Shown: piece by piece, positions 6,209 to 6,772 of the stretch
Layout: every line of letters starts with the position of its first letter
How positions within the stretch are numbered: the stretch's first letter is position 1
Origin: Bacillota bacterium
GTDB lineage: Bacteria > Bacillota > UBA4882 > UBA10575
Length of the DNA stretch: 6,772 nt
Assembly: GCA_003511465.1 (NCBI GenBank)
Contig: DOID01000001.1
Coordinates: 51,513-58,284, forward strand
Reading direction: 5' to 3'
Notes under the pieces: generated by a model
Told to the model about the DNA's origin: nothing
Databases searched by the model: none
Seen by the model: only the letters and a program-made list of their open reading frames with translations
Program-made: the position numbers and the translations under genes

Positions 6209-6535
6209 ATGTGTCAAGTGGAAGGTGAAGATCTGGTGCGGGCCTTGAAGAAATTTAAAAGTCTGGCCAAGCAAGATCTTCTTACCAGCGAATTGACGAA
6301 CGACCCATTTTTCTGGAGAACGCACGCCGAAGCGCGAAGGAAAGAGTACAGCAGATTAATTAATCTGATTGAAATTTCCGGAGTAGACAAGGCGTGCGTT
6401 TATGCTTTTAGCAGCTATAAACAATACACTGCCCATAGCACCGCCGAAAACCCGGAACTGTCCGGGTCCCGGCAAGCGTTGGAGTTATTCTTTGGGATTA
6501 CCGGACAGTCACCGGTACGTCTCGAGAAATGTTAG
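6209..6535 (+). CDS. Hypothetical protein, 108 residues
   Basis: I do not recognise this protein. From ATG 6209 it has 108 residues; an alternative ATG at 6152 would add 19 residues rich in Lys, Gly and Arg, which look like translated leader rather than protein. The sequence is soluble and looks mostly helical: LVRALKKFKSLAKQDLL (about 9-25), then DPFFWRTHAEARRKEYSRLINLIEISG (about 32-58), then GVDKACVYAFSSYKQY and a final segment, SRQALELFFGITG. It has three cysteines: near the N-terminus (Cys2), in the middle (KACVYA) and at the very end. There is no signal peptide or membrane helix. It follows the 70-residue gene and is closed at once by a strong terminator, so it is the last gene of this group. 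Confidence 0.65.
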   Translation: MCQVEGEDLVRALKKFKSLAKQDLLTSELTNDPFFWRTHAEARRKEYSRLINLIEISGVDKACVYAFSSYKQYTAHSTAENPELSGSRQALELFFGITGQSPVRLEKC

Positions 6536-6537
6536 CT

Positions 6538-6560
6538 GCCGCCTTCGGCGGCTTTTTTTT
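6538..6560 (+). terminator. Strong Rho-independent terminator
   Basis: GCCGCC (6538-6543) pairs perfectly with GGCGGC (6547-6552) around a TTC loop and is followed by eight T (6553-6560). It starts 3 bases after the stop codon of the 108-residue gene and ends the run of genes that began upstream. Confidence 0.93.
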
Positions 6561-6685
6561 ACCCCGGCTTGTTTTCTTTTTTCGCTGACAATAAGCACCT
6601 TACTGCGGACCAGCATATACTGTACTAGTCCTAGATGCGTATTTAGGAACGGTGCGGTTCTCCTTAGCATCAGGGAGTTGGTCGG

Positions 6686-6695
6686 AGAAAGGAGG
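6686..6695 (+). promoter_or_regulatory. Ribosome binding site of the last gene
   Basis: AGAAAGGAGG is an extended SD 10 bases before ATG 6706. It is the main evidence that the open frame at the window end is a real gene start. Confidence 0.65.
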
Positions 6696-6705
6696 CCAAA
6701 GATTA

Positions 6706-6772
6706 ATGGAGTTTGATGAGGTCAACCGGGAAGAAGAAAAAAAGGCGTTTACAGGGCAAAAGGAAGAAGAAC
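6706..6772 (+). CDS. Start of an unidentified gene (3' end outside window)
   Basis: Only 22 codons are visible: MEFDEVNREEEKKAFTGQKEEE. The segment is very rich in Glu and Lys and has no hydrophobic part, so it is probably a disordered cytoplasmic N-terminal region; a membrane segment further on cannot be excluded. A strong SD and the terminator upstream indicate a new transcription unit. No family can be assigned from this much sequence. The preceding gap (6561-6705) should contain its promoter. I see CATATACT (6614-6621), which resembles the -10 element of late sporulation sigma factors, but no matching -35 element at good spacing. Confidence 0.6.
   Translation, partial: MEFDEVNREEEKKAFTGQKEEE

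Noticed and set aside
6402..6716. Open frame of 104 codons on the plus strand across the end of the 108-residue gene and the terminator
   Set aside because: It runs through a strong terminator and a T-rich stretch, has no SD, and overlaps a better supported gene in another frame.

Overview
The window reads as a stretch of Bacillota (Firmicutes, clostridia-like) chromosome with medium GC. Evidence for this: all genes lie on the + strand with purine-rich Shine-Dalgarno (SD) sequences, and several starts are not ATG. The mutL-miaA-hfq order and a YnbB-type 'methionine gamma-lyase family' protein also fit. MutL carries the endonuclease motif typical of bacteria without MutH. The species cannot be named from the sequence alone.

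Layout. Bases 1-2552 hold the conserved block mutL (5' end missing), miaA and hfq: mismatch repair, tRNA isopentenylation and RNA chaperone. mutL and miaA abut. hfq follows after about 60 bases and is closed by a clear Rho-independent terminator at 2592-2622. Bases 2666-4772 hold a tight two-gene unit: a monofunctional prephenate dehydratase with an ACT domain (phenylalanine synthesis) and a YnbB-like PLP enzyme whose SD begins in the stop codon of the first gene.

Bases 4833-6535 are a less conserved run. It contains a small membrane protein with a cytoplasmic double zinc ribbon, an MgtC/SapB-family membrane protein, and two short soluble proteins of 70 and 108 residues that I do not recognise. 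A strong GC-rich terminator with an eight-T tract (6538-6560) ends this group. After about 145 bases without a gene, a new gene for a highly charged N-terminus starts at 6706 and runs off the window.

Most of the window is ordinary housekeeping sequence. I found no mobile element, CRISPR array, structural RNA gene or defence system. The points most worth a second look are the start of the MgtC-like gene (a strong SD faces an ATC codon, behind a hairpin), a perfect 10-bp hairpin inside the MutL linker that looks like a terminator on the opposite strand, changed residues in the phenylalanine-binding motifs of the prephenate dehydratase, and an apparently orphan strong SD ahead of the 108-residue gene.
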